From contig JAVVXB010000006.1 in NCBI GenBank assembly GCA_036651815.1, positions 1 to 64,000 on the forward strand: a stretch of DNA of 64,000 nucleotides. Reading direction: 5' to 3'. Positions 43,844 to 52,623 of this stretch are shown here, in pieces. Position numbers and translations under genes: made by a program. Under the pieces are notes generated by a model. It was not told the origin of the DNA, made no database searches, and saw only the letters and a list, made by a program, of their open reading frames with translations. How positions within the stretch are numbered: position 1 is the first letter of the stretch; each line of letters begins with the position of its first letter. The stretch is from JAVVXB01 sp036651815 (GTDB lineage: Bacteria; Bacillota; Clostridia; Christensenellales; CAG-138).

Positions 43844-44085
43844 GTATCAGTACAGATAGATCTTCTTTCCAGGATCATACAGCTTCGTTGCTATATTCCC
43901 GAGTTTCAATTGACAAAAGAATACTAAATAGACACGATATCTAATGACGCTTATAAATCAACCATATTCTTTTGTGCTACTAACTATGGAATATGCGTGA
44001 ATCGAGGCCCGCATTCCAACAGTAATGTTGGTGGGTTCGTAACTACTAATCACAGATCCGTTGCTAAGTCTTTCAATGCGCCTCG
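43844..44085 (-). ncRNA. Candidate riboswitch/structured leader RNA of the catabolic run (unclassified)
   Basis: The RNA from the promoter at 44086 begins with CGAGGCGCATT (44075-44085), which closes on AATGCGGGCCTCG (44003-44015) around a ~60-nt core containing a perfect CCAACA/TGTTGG hairpin (44016-44031). Downstream, 43963-43969 can pair with 43989-43995, or the overlapping 43965-43975 can pair perfectly over 11 bp with 43913-43923: mutually exclusive folds. Then comes the attenuator. I compared it by eye with purine, lysine, THF, guanidine-I, SAM, TPP, cobalamin, glycine and T-box motifs and found none. Ligand or trigger unknown. Confidence 0.6.
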
Positions 44086-44115
44086 AGTATAGCATATCCA
44101 AAAATCACTTGTCAA
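44086..44115 (-). promoter_or_regulatory. Promoter of the leader and the 25-gene run
   Basis: Reverse strand TTGACA (44110-44115), 18-bp spacer, TATACT (44086-44091). The -35 overlaps the 3' end of the cytosine-deaminase-like gene. Predicted +1 coincides with the 5' strand of the closing stem of the leader. Confidence 0.85.
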
Positions 44116-45343
44116 CCCCCTCTTTCTCAAAAACAATTCCCCCATTTTTAATCACCAAACGTGGTACAGCACCTTCTATAATCGCCTGTTTTAGGCACGA
44201 CTTGTTCAAAAGCACCAGGTTTGCGAACCCTCCTGGCGTAACAGAATCACTGAAATTATTTGAATTCCTATTTTTATTTTTTCCTGATGCGCATGCCGCA
44301 CTATCCGTGACCATATGCAAAACCTGCCGCATCCCAGTATCCGAGCCATCAGATAGTACCTGGCAGGTAAACAGAGCTTCTTCCAGCATATCCGCGTTGC
44401 CAAAGGGACGAAATGGATCGCGGATATTATCGGACGCAATGGCGACATTAACCCCCGCATCAAGCAAATCCCTGATCCGCGTGATTCCGCGACGCACTAA
44501 CCCTCTATCCTCCCTGCCCATTAAAAACATATTGCATGACGGAAGCGAAATAATCGATACATCGGCACATCGGCAAAGCGAAATAGCTGCATCCGCTTTT
44601 TTTTGTGTTACCGCCGCAAGGGCTGTAACATGAGAACAATTCACCTTTCCCTGCATACCGGATTCTATTGTTTTTTTCAGGACATATTCAAAGCAATCAA
44701 TATTCGGCGCATCGGATTCATCTACATGCAGATCCAGCGGCAGACCAAATTGTTCCGCAAGCGCAAATAGCTGATCCACACTCGCCCGTGGATTGCGTGA
44801 AATAGTCGGATACCCTGCAATATAATCGATTTCTCCTGCTCTAGCTGCCTCTGCCCATGCCCCTGCATACGCCTCCATGTATGGTACGGAAAGCTGTAAT
44901 TCCAATTTATCCGCATAGAGACTGCGCAATTCGCAACTTGCGTAAAACGCCTCCATACCCCAGATATCGTCCACGCTCACATGGCTTCGTACAATGCCAG
45001 AACCATGCTGAATTTCCAGGTCCAGCATTTTTCGGCCACGCCGCTGTACGTCTGCGCGAATCTGTACGTTTGGAATGCTTTTTTGGTAGTCCATCGTCAA
45101 CATGACAGCATCCATCAAGCATGTCGCGCTCCGAGGCGTCTCCATAAATGCTTTATCCAGATGAGTATGGCAGTCAACGAATGAACCCAGCAGAAGGTTT
45201 CCGTTGCAGTCGACCAGTTCTGCATCTTCTGCGGAAATACCAGCACCAACACAACCAATTGTTTTTCCATCAATCAATACATCTACAGGTTCTAATGCAT
45301 CTAACAGTCTGACATTTTTTAAAAGAATATATTTTGCTGACAT
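44105..45343 (-). CDS. Cytosine-deaminase-like amidohydrolase
   Basis: 412 aa CodA/AtzC-type amidohydrolase. DCHTHLDKAFM (~58-68), LHVDESDAP (~205), CSHVTAL (~240) and the SDNIRDPFRPFGNADML segment (~308-324), whose aspartate is catalytic in cytosine deaminase. Expected reaction: hydrolytic deamination of a pyrimidine, triazine or related ring. The ATG at 45343 has AGGAG 7 nt before it. Same strand as the run and immediately upstream; read-through past the attenuator promoter is possible, so it may belong functionally to the same pathway. Confidence 0.88.
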   Translation of the reverse strand: MSAKYILLKNVRLLDALEPVDVLIDGKTIGCVGAGISAEDAELVDCNGNLLLGSFVDCHTHLDKAFMETPRSATCLMDAVMLTMDYQKSIPNVQIRADVQRRGRKMLDLEIQHGSGIVRSHVSVDDIWGMEAFYASCELRSLYADKLELQLSVPYMEAYAGAWAEAARAGEIDYIAGYPTISRNPRASVDQLFALAEQFGLPLDLHVDESDAPNIDCFEYVLKKTIESGMQGKVNCSHVTALAAVTQKKADAAISLCRCADVSIISLPSCNMFLMGREDRGLVRRGITRIRDLLDAGVNVAIASDNIRDPFRPFGNADMLEEALFTCQVLSDGSDTGMRQVLHMVTDSAACASGKNKNRNSNNFSDSVTPGGFANLVLLNKSCLKQAIIEGAVPRLVIKNGGIVFEKEGVDK

Positions 45344-45411
45344 CCTCATGCTCCTACTCTCTAAGTACTCTTATGCTTTATAGATTGGGTGATCGTAAGG
45401 TTATGGGTTCA

Positions 45412-45440
45412 ATATTGACTTGTAAATTCCATCGTGTCAA
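45412..45440 (-). promoter_or_regulatory. Probable promoter of the cytosine-deaminase-like gene
   Basis: Reverse strand TTGACA (45435-45440), 17-bp spacer, CAATAT (45412-45417). Leader about 60 nt. Confidence 0.55.
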
Positions 45441-45904
45441 TAAACTTATGAATTGCCCCGTAAAATATTCTGATATTTCTTGTATTATAATATGCTATTC
45501 TTATTCATTTCGTACGCCAACTTATTTTGCTCTATATGCATATTTATTCGTTGCAGCATGTTCTTCTCGTGATATTCCTATGTCGGTTCTATCTATGTAT
45601 TCAGTGTTATATTTTCTGAGTACGACACCGTTTCACATGCGCTATAATTACGTCGCATGCATAATTGTATACGCATATTCCCTTATTTTCATTTGTCTAT
45701 TCTGCATATCAATTCATTTTATATATCGCAAAATATAGTTGAACTGCCCGAACAGTCAAATGTTTATACGTCCGTATTTTTTATGCAAGCGCAACATTAA
45801 TTCGTGTGTGAGCGTCATTGTCTATATGGTTCAGTATGGTAATCGCGGCCATTGGCTTATGTCACTTTGGCGTTCAGGCGATAACGGTAGGGTTGCACCT
45901 TACA
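45441..45904. other. AT-rich region without a supported gene
   Basis: About 460 bp, clearly more AT-rich than its neighbours, rich in TAT/ATA steps, with a palindromic TATTATAATA near 45485. Open frames exist on the plus strand but have no ribosome site and give low-complexity hydrophobic or terminator-containing translations, so I leave them out. Possibly regulatory or a decayed gene. Confidence 0.45.
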
Positions 45905-45942
45905 CCAAAAAACCTCATCCGGGCGAAAGCCCGAACGAGGTT
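45905..45942 (-). terminator. Rho-independent terminator (catalase side)
   Basis: Stem AACCTC..CGGGC/GCCCG..GAGGTT with a GAAA-type loop and two 2-nt internal loops, followed on the reverse strand by TTTTTT. It lies about 130 bp after the catalase stop and would end that transcript. The 130 bp between hold a short GACTG/CAGTC hairpin only. Confidence 0.8.
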
Positions 45943-46074
45943 TCTGTTAAATGGTATACAAAAGAAAGTTGTATGAAAAAACGCCTTGAGGACTGTATTC
46001 AGTCAGAGTGTCGATTTCTTAAAGACTAATTTACAAGCTCGCCTTCTCACGTTGATCACAAATCGTACGTCACA

Positions 46075-47580
46075 TCACGCTAAGGTCGCCGCTATCAATC
46101 CTTTATTATCAAGCTTTGATAGTTCTTTTACGCGATTCAAATCAAGTTTCATGGCCGCAGTGATTCGCTCGCCGTATGTGATATCCGCAAGATAGCAATG
46201 AACCGCATGACGATACTTCACATTATCGGTCACCGGAGCAATGTTGCGCGCGGTGTTCTCGATCAGCAACTGCTTTTTATCCTCTGTCATCACACGCCAC
46301 AAATCGCCGCCTGCGCGGAAGCAATCGTCTGTTGGATCATCCTTTGGATCGTAGTGATACATTGCACCGTCCAGATCCAACGGCGGCTCCATCACTTCCG
46401 GCTGTGCCGCCCATACGCCATAGCTATTCGGTGAATATGCGGGCGCACCACCGTAATTTCCGTCAGTCCGCATTGCACCGTCACGATGATATTCGTTGAC
46501 CTCACATTTCGCACGGTTCACCGGAATCTGATTGTGGTTTACGCCCAAGCGATACCGTTGCGCATCACCATAAGCAAACAGTCTGCCCTGCAAAAACCGG
46601 TCGGGAGAGAAGCCAATGCCCGGTACGACATGCGCCGGTGTAAACGCAGATTGCTCAACCTCCGCAAAATAGTTTTCAGGATTGCGGTTGAGTTCCAATA
46701 CGCCGACTTCAATGAGCGGAAATTCCTTGTGTCGCCAAATCTTGGTAATGTCAAATGGATTCTCATAGTGCTTCTTTGCCTGCTCCTCCGTCATAATCTG
46801 CACATACATCGTCCATTTGGGGAAGTCTCCGCATTCAATGGCCTTGTACAGATCGGTTCCGTGGCTCTCCCGGTCCATTCCGCAGAGTTTTTCCGCTTCT
46901 TCATCGGTCAAGTTCTTAATCCCTTGCTGCGTGCGCAGATGGAACTTACACCATACACGTTCATTCTTTGCATTATAGAAGCTGAATGTGTGTTCTCCAA
47001 ATACATGCATATTGCGGAAAGATGCCGGGATTCCTCTGTCGGACATAACAATTGTCGTCTGATGAAAGGTTTCCGGAAGCAATGTCCAGAAATCCCAGTT
47101 GTTTTGTGCTGACCGTCTGCCCGTGCGCGGATCACGTTTCACTGCGCGGTTCAGATCGGAAAAATTATGCACATCACGGATAAAGAAAGTTGGCGTATTA
47201 TTTCCGACAAGATCCCAATTGCCTTCCTCCGTGTAAAACTTGCAAGCAAAACCACGAATGTCACGTTCCGCATCCGCCGCTCCGCGTTCGCCGGCAACGG
47301 TTGAAAATCGCACAAATACCTCAGTATCCTTATGTGGCTGCAAAACCTTTGCTCTAGTAAATTTTGAAATATCACCTGTCACCGTGAAATGTCCATAAGC
47401 ACCCCATCCCTTAGCGTGCATGCGACGTTCCGGAATAACTTCACGGTTAAAATGCGCCATTTTTTCTAGTAACCATACATCCTGCATAACGACAGGGCCT
47501 CTTGGTCCTGCGGTGATTGCATTTTCATTGTCGGCAACTGGTGCGCCGACCTCATTGGTCAGTTTCTTATAATCGTTCAT
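46075..47580 (-). CDS. katA: Monofunctional heme catalase
   Basis: 501 aa clade-typical small-subunit catalase. Distal histidine in RRMHAKGWGAYGHF (~53-66), NTPTFFIRD (~128-136) and the proximal heme-tyrosine motif RLFAYGDAQRYRLG (~334-347). Dismutates hydrogen peroxide in the cytoplasm. AAGGAGG precedes the ATG at 47580. Monocistronic, with its own promoter overlapped by a PerR-like box. Catalase is not universal in anaerobic Clostridia, so it points to some oxygen exposure. Confidence 0.96.
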   Translation of the reverse strand: MNDYKKLTNEVGAPVADNENAITAGPRGPVVMQDVWLLEKMAHFNREVIPERRMHAKGWGAYGHFTVTGDISKFTRAKVLQPHKDTEVFVRFSTVAGERGAADAERDIRGFACKFYTEEGNWDLVGNNTPTFFIRDVHNFSDLNRAVKRDPRTGRRSAQNNWDFWTLLPETFHQTTIVMSDRGIPASFRNMHVFGEHTFSFYNAKNERVWCKFHLRTQQGIKNLTDEEAEKLCGMDRESHGTDLYKAIECGDFPKWTMYVQIMTEEQAKKHYENPFDITKIWRHKEFPLIEVGVLELNRNPENYFAEVEQSAFTPAHVVPGIGFSPDRFLQGRLFAYGDAQRYRLGVNHNQIPVNRAKCEVNEYHRDGAMRTDGNYGGAPAYSPNSYGVWAAQPEVMEPPLDLDGAMYHYDPKDDPTDDCFRAGGDLWRVMTEDKKQLLIENTARNIAPVTDNVKYRHAVHCYLADITYGERITAAMKLDLNRVKELSKLDNKGLIAATLA

Positions 47581-47613
47581 AGATTGACCTCCTTGTAGAT
47601 ATTTGGTATTACC

Positions 47614-47650
47614 TGTTAATAATTGTAGCAGAACCGATGAAAATAGTAAA
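47614..47650 (-). promoter_or_regulatory. Catalase promoter with PerR-like operator
   Basis: Reverse strand TTTACT (47645-47650), 17-bp spacer, TACAAT (47622-47627). The 15-bp segment CTACAATTATTAACA (47614-47628) over the -10 matches 11 of 15 positions of the PerR box TTATAATTATTATAA, suggesting peroxide-responsive repression. Confidence 0.6.
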
Positions 47651-47755
47651 TAGTATTTGTACTTGTTACTAATTATTTCGATATGTTTTATTAAGATAAG
47701 CGTCCGCATTCGCATCGCTTCTCACTTGTGTGCGGCAGCAGCGTCACTATAGATG

Positions 47756-47796
47756 AAAAAAAGCGGGGACAGATGACCATTCATCCATGCCCGCTC
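47756..47796 (-). terminator. valS terminator
   Basis: Reverse strand AGCGGG...CCCGCT stem with an inner GATGA/TCATC stem, followed by TTTTTTT. About 20 bp after the valS stop. Confidence 0.85.
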
Positions 47797-47812
47797 CATC
47801 AGTGGTAGGTTG

Positions 47813-50443
47813 TCAAATAAGTGTGTTTTGACGTTCTAGCAGCTTTTCAATCATTTCATTGGCAGCTTCGAGCTTGCGCTTTTCCTCATCAATCACGGCC
47901 TGCGGTGCCTTTGCAACAAAGCCGGCGTTATTGAGTTTTCCTTGCGCACGAGCAATATCCCCCGAGAGGCGTTCGATTTCCTTTGCAATGCGTGCCTTTT
48001 CCTTTTCGGTGTCGATCATCGAAGCCAACGGAATCACCGCGCCAATGCCTTCACATACGATGTGGAGATCGCTCTTTGGAATGTCCCCCGCCTGGGTACT
48101 CACGCTGACCTGCGCTGCGCCAGCAAGTCGAATCAGATAGGCAGACATGCTGGAAAATACATCCTTTGTTGCCTCTGTCACAATCAACCGGACATCAATT
48201 TTCTGGGCAGGCGGCACTTTCATTTCCGCACGCAGATTCCGAATGGAACGAATCAACTCCATCAAGGTTTCCATATGTGCAGTCTCGTTCGGATAAGAAA
48301 ACGTTCCATTTATCGTCGGCCAAGCGGAACGCATAATCGTTTCTTCATCCGAAAGCTGCGTATAAATTTCTTCCGTAATAAAAGGCATGAATGGATGCAG
48401 AAGCTTCATGCTGCTCCCCAACACATATGTAAGCACAGATGAAACAAGCGATTTGGCAGCGGCATCCTCACCATATAGACGCGGTTTTGCAATTTCAATA
48501 TACCAATCGCAGAATTCCGTCCAAATAAAATCATACACCTTCTGCGCTGCAAGGCCAAGCTCAAACGCATCCAAATTGGCCGTCACTTCACCAATGACCA
48601 TGTTGAGCCGATTCAAAATCCATTTGTCCGCAATCTCCAAATTGGCCGTCACAGGCACGGTCGGAGCATTTTCAACGGCGCTCATCAGCACAAAACGTGC
48701 GGCGTTGTAAATCTTATTACAAAAATTTCTGGCCGCCTCTACCTTTTCCCAATAGAAACGCATATCGGTGCCTGCGGAGTTGCCGGTCAGCAACGAAAAA
48801 CGCAGCGAATCCGCGCCATACTTATCAATAATTTCCAGTGGATCAATGCCGTTTCCCAACGATTTACTCATCTTGCGCCCCTGCGCATCGCGCACAATGC
48901 CATGAACAAAGACGGTGTCAAAGGGGCGTTCATGCATGACCTCCAAGCCAAATACAATCATGCGGGCAACCCAGAAAAAGATGATATCATAGCCCGTAAC
49001 CAATGTGCTTGTCGGATAAAAGTACTTCAGCTCCTCCGTCTCTTTCGGATATCCTAATGTGGAAAATGGCCACATGCCGGAGGAAAACCAAGTGTCAAGT
49101 ACGTCCTCATCCTGACGAAGAGGGCAACCGCACTTGGGACATTTTTCGGGTGTCGTCGCTGAGACCACCGTCTCGCCGCAGGAATCGCAATAGTAAGCGG
49201 GAATTCGATGGCCCCACCAAAGCTGACGGGATATGCACCAATCTCGAATATGCTCCATCCAGTTAAAATAGGTCTTATCAAAGCGTTCCGGTACAAACTT
49301 AATGTCCCCGTTTCTCACCGCTTCAATTGCTGGCTTTGCCAGCGGCTTCATATCCACAAACCATTGCTTGCTCACGATTGGCTCGATGGTGGTATGGCAG
49401 CGGTAACAGGTGCCGACATTGTGTGCATAAGGCTCGATTTTCAGCAATGCTCCACATGCTTCAAGATCCGCAACGATCGCTTTCCGGCACGCAAACCGAT
49501 CCATACCGACATATTTTCCACCCAGTTCGTTGATGTGTCCATCGTCCGTAAACACGCGCATTACGGGCAAATTTGTTCGCTGCGCCACCTCGAAGTCGTT
49601 GGGATCATGACCTGGTGTAATCTTCACTGCACCCGTACCAAATTCCATCTCACAGTACGCATCCGCAACGATGGGGATTGCTCTCCCCACTGCGGGGATA
49701 ACCACCATTTTCCCGATGATATCCTGATAGCGCGGATCTTCCGGATGAACGGCGATGCCGGTATCGCCCAACATGGTTTCCGGACGCGTAGTTGCCACCG
49801 TGATGCTATAGCTTTTGTCTGGAGCATCATAGCGCACATGCCAAAGGTTGCTGCTCTGTTCTTCATACTCGACTTCCGCATCGGAGAGCGCTGTTTTGCA
49901 GGCGGGACACCAGTTGATAATCCGGTCGCCGCGGTAAATCAAGCCCTTGTTGTACAGTTCCACAAATACTTTGGTAACGGCTTGATTGCAACCTTCATCC
50001 ATCGTAAACCGTTCCCGTTCCCAATCGCAGGAGGAGCCAAGGTATCGCAGTTGCTTGACAATTGTCTTGCCATATTCGTTTCTCCAGTCCCACGCACGTT
50101 TTAAGAATGCCTCGCGGCCAATCTCTTTTTTGGTCAGGCCTTCCTTCGCCATCTGTTCAACAATTTTGACTTCCGTTGCGATGGAAGCATGATCTGTGCC
50201 GGGCAGCCAGAGTGCTTCGTACCCGCACATGCGTTTGTAACGGATGAGGACATCCTGCAATGAATTGTCCAACGCATGCCCCATATGCAGCTTTCCGGTG
50301 ATGTTAGGTGGCGGAATCACGATGGTATAAGGCGGTTTGCCCGAATTGGGTTGCGCGTGAAAATAGCCGTTGCGTTCCCATTTTTCGTACAAACGCGATT
50401 CCACCCGCGCATGATCGTATGTTTTTTCCATTTCCTTAGCCAT
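47813..50443 (-). CDS. valS: Valyl-tRNA synthetase
   Basis: 876 aa class I synthetase. HIGH-type motif PPPNITGKLHMGHAL (~44-58), editing (CP1) domain with ATTRPETMLGDTG (~220), KMSKS (~528-532), then the anticodon-binding domain and a C-terminal coiled coil (~810-876) typical of ValRS. GGAGG precedes the ATG by 10 nt. Expression is controlled by the T-box leader directly upstream. Confidence 0.98.
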   Translation of the reverse strand: MAKEMEKTYDHARVESRLYEKWERNGYFHAQPNSGKPPYTIVIPPPNITGKLHMGHALDNSLQDVLIRYKRMCGYEALWLPGTDHASIATEVKIVEQMAKEGLTKKEIGREAFLKRAWDWRNEYGKTIVKQLRYLGSSCDWERERFTMDEGCNQAVTKVFVELYNKGLIYRGDRIINWCPACKTALSDAEVEYEEQSSNLWHVRYDAPDKSYSITVATTRPETMLGDTGIAVHPEDPRYQDIIGKMVVIPAVGRAIPIVADAYCEMEFGTGAVKITPGHDPNDFEVAQRTNLPVMRVFTDDGHINELGGKYVGMDRFACRKAIVADLEACGALLKIEPYAHNVGTCYRCHTTIEPIVSKQWFVDMKPLAKPAIEAVRNGDIKFVPERFDKTYFNWMEHIRDWCISRQLWWGHRIPAYYCDSCGETVVSATTPEKCPKCGCPLRQDEDVLDTWFSSGMWPFSTLGYPKETEELKYFYPTSTLVTGYDIIFFWVARMIVFGLEVMHERPFDTVFVHGIVRDAQGRKMSKSLGNGIDPLEIIDKYGADSLRFSLLTGNSAGTDMRFYWEKVEAARNFCNKIYNAARFVLMSAVENAPTVPVTANLEIADKWILNRLNMVIGEVTANLDAFELGLAAQKVYDFIWTEFCDWYIEIAKPRLYGEDAAAKSLVSSVLTYVLGSSMKLLHPFMPFITEEIYTQLSDEETIMRSAWPTINGTFSYPNETAHMETLMELIRSIRNLRAEMKVPPAQKIDVRLIVTEATKDVFSSMSAYLIRLAGAAQVSVSTQAGDIPKSDLHIVCEGIGAVIPLASMIDTEKEKARIAKEIERLSGDIARAQGKLNNAGFVAKAPQAVIDEEKRKLEAANEMIEKLLERQNTLI

Positions 50444-50463
50444 CTTTTAAAAGCCTCCTGCAA

Positions 50464-50714
50464 AATAATCAGCGTCCGCATCGTCAAAGGACGAAACGGA
50501 CGCTCGCGGTACCACCTTTGTTGAACGACACAATCCTGCCGCTCCACTCAATCTCCTTAACGCGGAAAACGTGGGGCGCTATGCGATGATTCACGCCTCA
50601 GGCTCAAATGCGACCTTCCGGATTCTCCGTGAACGGTTCTCACAGCCATTGGAAACCGTCTCTCTGCCACGGAAGAACTGCCGTACTCCTCATCTTCAAA
50701 GCCATTATCAAATT
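50464..50714 (-). promoter_or_regulatory. T-box leader (valine) of valS
   Basis: The ~250-nt leader has GAAGATGAGGAGTA at the base of stem I, the T-box AAGGTGGTACCGCG (near 50505-50518) and a terminator (AGCGTCCG/CGGACGCT, 50471-50504, then GATTATTTT). A GTC triplet in AAGGTCGCA is the plausible valine specifier. Uncharged tRNA-Val would stabilise the antiterminator and allow valS transcription. Confidence 0.93.
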
Positions 50715-50720
50715 GATGTC

Positions 50721-50750
50721 AGTCTAGCGCAAAAGCGCTCCGCTTGTCAA
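50721..50750 (-). promoter_or_regulatory. valS promoter
   Basis: Reverse strand TTGACA (50745-50750), 18-bp spacer, TAGACT (50721-50726), just upstream of the T-box leader. Confidence 0.75.
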
Positions 50751-50763
50751 GTGCTGCACGTGA

Positions 50764-52623
50764 TTATGCCTCTTCCATCATCTGCTGATCCACCCAGATG
50801 TCCATACGTTCCTTAACCAAGTTAAAATAGCATGGACCAAAGTCCAGATACGTCTTTAGAAAATTCTTTTGATCGAAGCTGTCACCCAAATCCGTCTGTG
50901 CATCACGCAGCAGGCTCATCAGCTGGCTATAGCCGATGGCATAGCTGAACGTATAATACGGCTGATTAACCGCAAGATTGAAATATGAATCAGTATAGGC
51001 TTCGTCTGTCAACCCCAGCCCCGACAAAAATGTTTTTACGCTTTCCTTGCTATAGGAATAACAATTCACAAGGATGCTGACAACCGCAGGAATAATTGCG
51101 CTGGAAAGCATGTTGTTGTAAAACATTAGCGTACAGTAATCCTTATCATACACGTTTTGATTCTGTGCTGCTAGGTATTCGCTAAGCTGCGCCCACCCCT
51201 CGGCATAGCCACTATAGTGCAGTACGCGTTGCGTAACGCCTAAGTCTGGCAATCCTCGTTGATAGACATATTGGTACATATGTCCCGGATAGGTTTCGTG
51301 CGCCAGCGTTAAAAACAAAGTTGAATCCTCGTTGGCTGTGTTGATAAACACCTTGTTGTCCTTCCATGCGTCAATCGGCGGAATTACATAGCACGCGGGC
51401 GACATCATGCTTTCCAGTTCCTCCGGCACAGCAGAGATGGTCAGCATGGTATCATCCGGCAGTGCAGGCAAAATCTCTGCTGCAATCGCTTTTAGTTGTT
51501 CGAGATCCGTATCCGTCTTACCGCTTGTCAAATCCGTTGCCGCATTCCAAACTTTCGGATTGTTCTGTTGGATTTCCGCAGAAGTTGCATACATAAAATA
51601 TAGCTCGTTTTTGAGCAGTTCCAACGTCTCCTCAACGGAAAGCTGATTGTTGCCTTCACTTTGCAGCATCAATTCAAAATATGCCGTGGCTTTTTCTCCA
51701 AGTGCATGCATACCCTCCGGCTCACGACAGCTTTTTCGGAGCGCTTTTAACCCGTCATACAGTGCCACATAAGCATCGATAAATTCATTTTTGATCAGCG
51801 CTGTGTTTCGTTGTTTAAAGTCTTTCACCTGTTCTGGCGGAAGGCCTTCGATGTTGTCCACCGCTTCGTTGAACGTTGCGTATAAAAATGAATTTCTGCG
51901 TGAGTCAATGATGGATTTGCAGCCCTTCAGAATTGCATCCAAAGCATCCTCCGTCATAAACATCCCGCGGCTTGCCCGCTCCTGTTCATAAGCAAGCACT
52001 TGACCAAAATAGCGCGGTACATCCGCCAGTAGCGACAGATAGTCCTGAATGTCCTGCTCAGAGTGCATCTCAAACAACGCAAGCATCAGTGGCAGATCGG
52101 CATGGATACCGCTGAATTCTGTCAGAGGTTCATAATAGTATTCATAATTTGTATCATCGGCCATTTCTTCGAGAAATTGCTGCATCACATCGTAGGAAAA
52201 CTGCTCTCGCTCCGTCAACGCCATGCGTGGAATCCGTAAAAGCTGTTCAAGATAACTTGCCGCCTGCAACGAATAGCGCTTTGAGTCCTCCTCCGTAAAT
52301 TCGCCCAGATTCATAGTGACCATCGCACGATCAATTTGAAACACGCTTGGATCGGAAATCAATGAATGAAAGCTATATCCGTCATTTGTAGCATACCAGC
52401 GAAAGACCTCCAGATCTAACGCGGAAAACTTTTCGCTGGCATGTGCATCCGGCGTCGGCGTTGGGGGTGCAGTCAGCGGCTCAAGTGTTGCAGCAGGTTC
52501 CTGCGTTGTCATTGCAATTGTAACGGGCTCTTCTGCAGTAATTTCCTGCGGTACGCACCCAATTACAGAAAACGCAATCATTGCCGATAACATCAACGCA
52601 ATGATTCGCATCCGCTTTTTCAT
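50764..52623 (-). CDS. DUF885 metallopeptidase-like lipoprotein
   Basis: 619 aa. N-terminal signal with lipobox VIGC (Cys 23), a Pro/Thr/Glu-rich linker, then a DUF885 domain. The motif HETYPGH (~residue 440) is the zinc-binding HExxPGH form of this family, with a downstream Glu in GYAEGWAQL (~470). Probably an extracytoplasmic metallo-carboxypeptidase acting on peptides. It overlaps rluD by 4 bp and is the last gene of the lspA-rluD run. Confidence 0.9.
   Translation of the reverse strand: MKKRMRIIALMLSAMIAFSVIGCVPQEITAEEPVTIAMTTQEPAATLEPLTAPPTPTPDAHASEKFSALDLEVFRWYATNDGYSFHSLISDPSVFQIDRAMVTMNLGEFTEEDSKRYSLQAASYLEQLLRIPRMALTEREQFSYDVMQQFLEEMADDTNYEYYYEPLTEFSGIHADLPLMLALFEMHSEQDIQDYLSLLADVPRYFGQVLAYEQERASRGMFMTEDALDAILKGCKSIIDSRRNSFLYATFNEAVDNIEGLPPEQVKDFKQRNTALIKNEFIDAYVALYDGLKALRKSCREPEGMHALGEKATAYFELMLQSEGNNQLSVEETLELLKNELYFMYATSAEIQQNNPKVWNAATDLTSGKTDTDLEQLKAIAAEILPALPDDTMLTISAVPEELESMMSPACYVIPPIDAWKDNKVFINTANEDSTLFLTLAHETYPGHMYQYVYQRGLPDLGVTQRVLHYSGYAEGWAQLSEYLAAQNQNVYDKDYCTLMFYNNMLSSAIIPAVVSILVNCYSYSKESVKTFLSGLGLTDEAYTDSYFNLAVNQPYYTFSYAIGYSQLMSLLRDAQTDLGDSFDQKNFLKTYLDFGPCYFNLVKERMDIWVDQQMMEEA

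Noticed and set aside
43844..44085. Assignment of the leader to a lysine riboswitch because of GAGGCGC near its 5' end
   Set aside because: The rest of the L-box core (for example GCCGAAG and the long multi-helix junction) is missing and the closed element is only about 83 nt.
45334..46029. Two plus-strand open frames between the deaminase-like and catalase genes
   Set aside because: No Shine-Dalgarno; the second runs through the catalase-side terminator hairpin. Treated as non-coding.
49208..50104. Plus-strand open frame of about 298 codons
   Set aside because: Antisense to valS; no ribosome site or domain.
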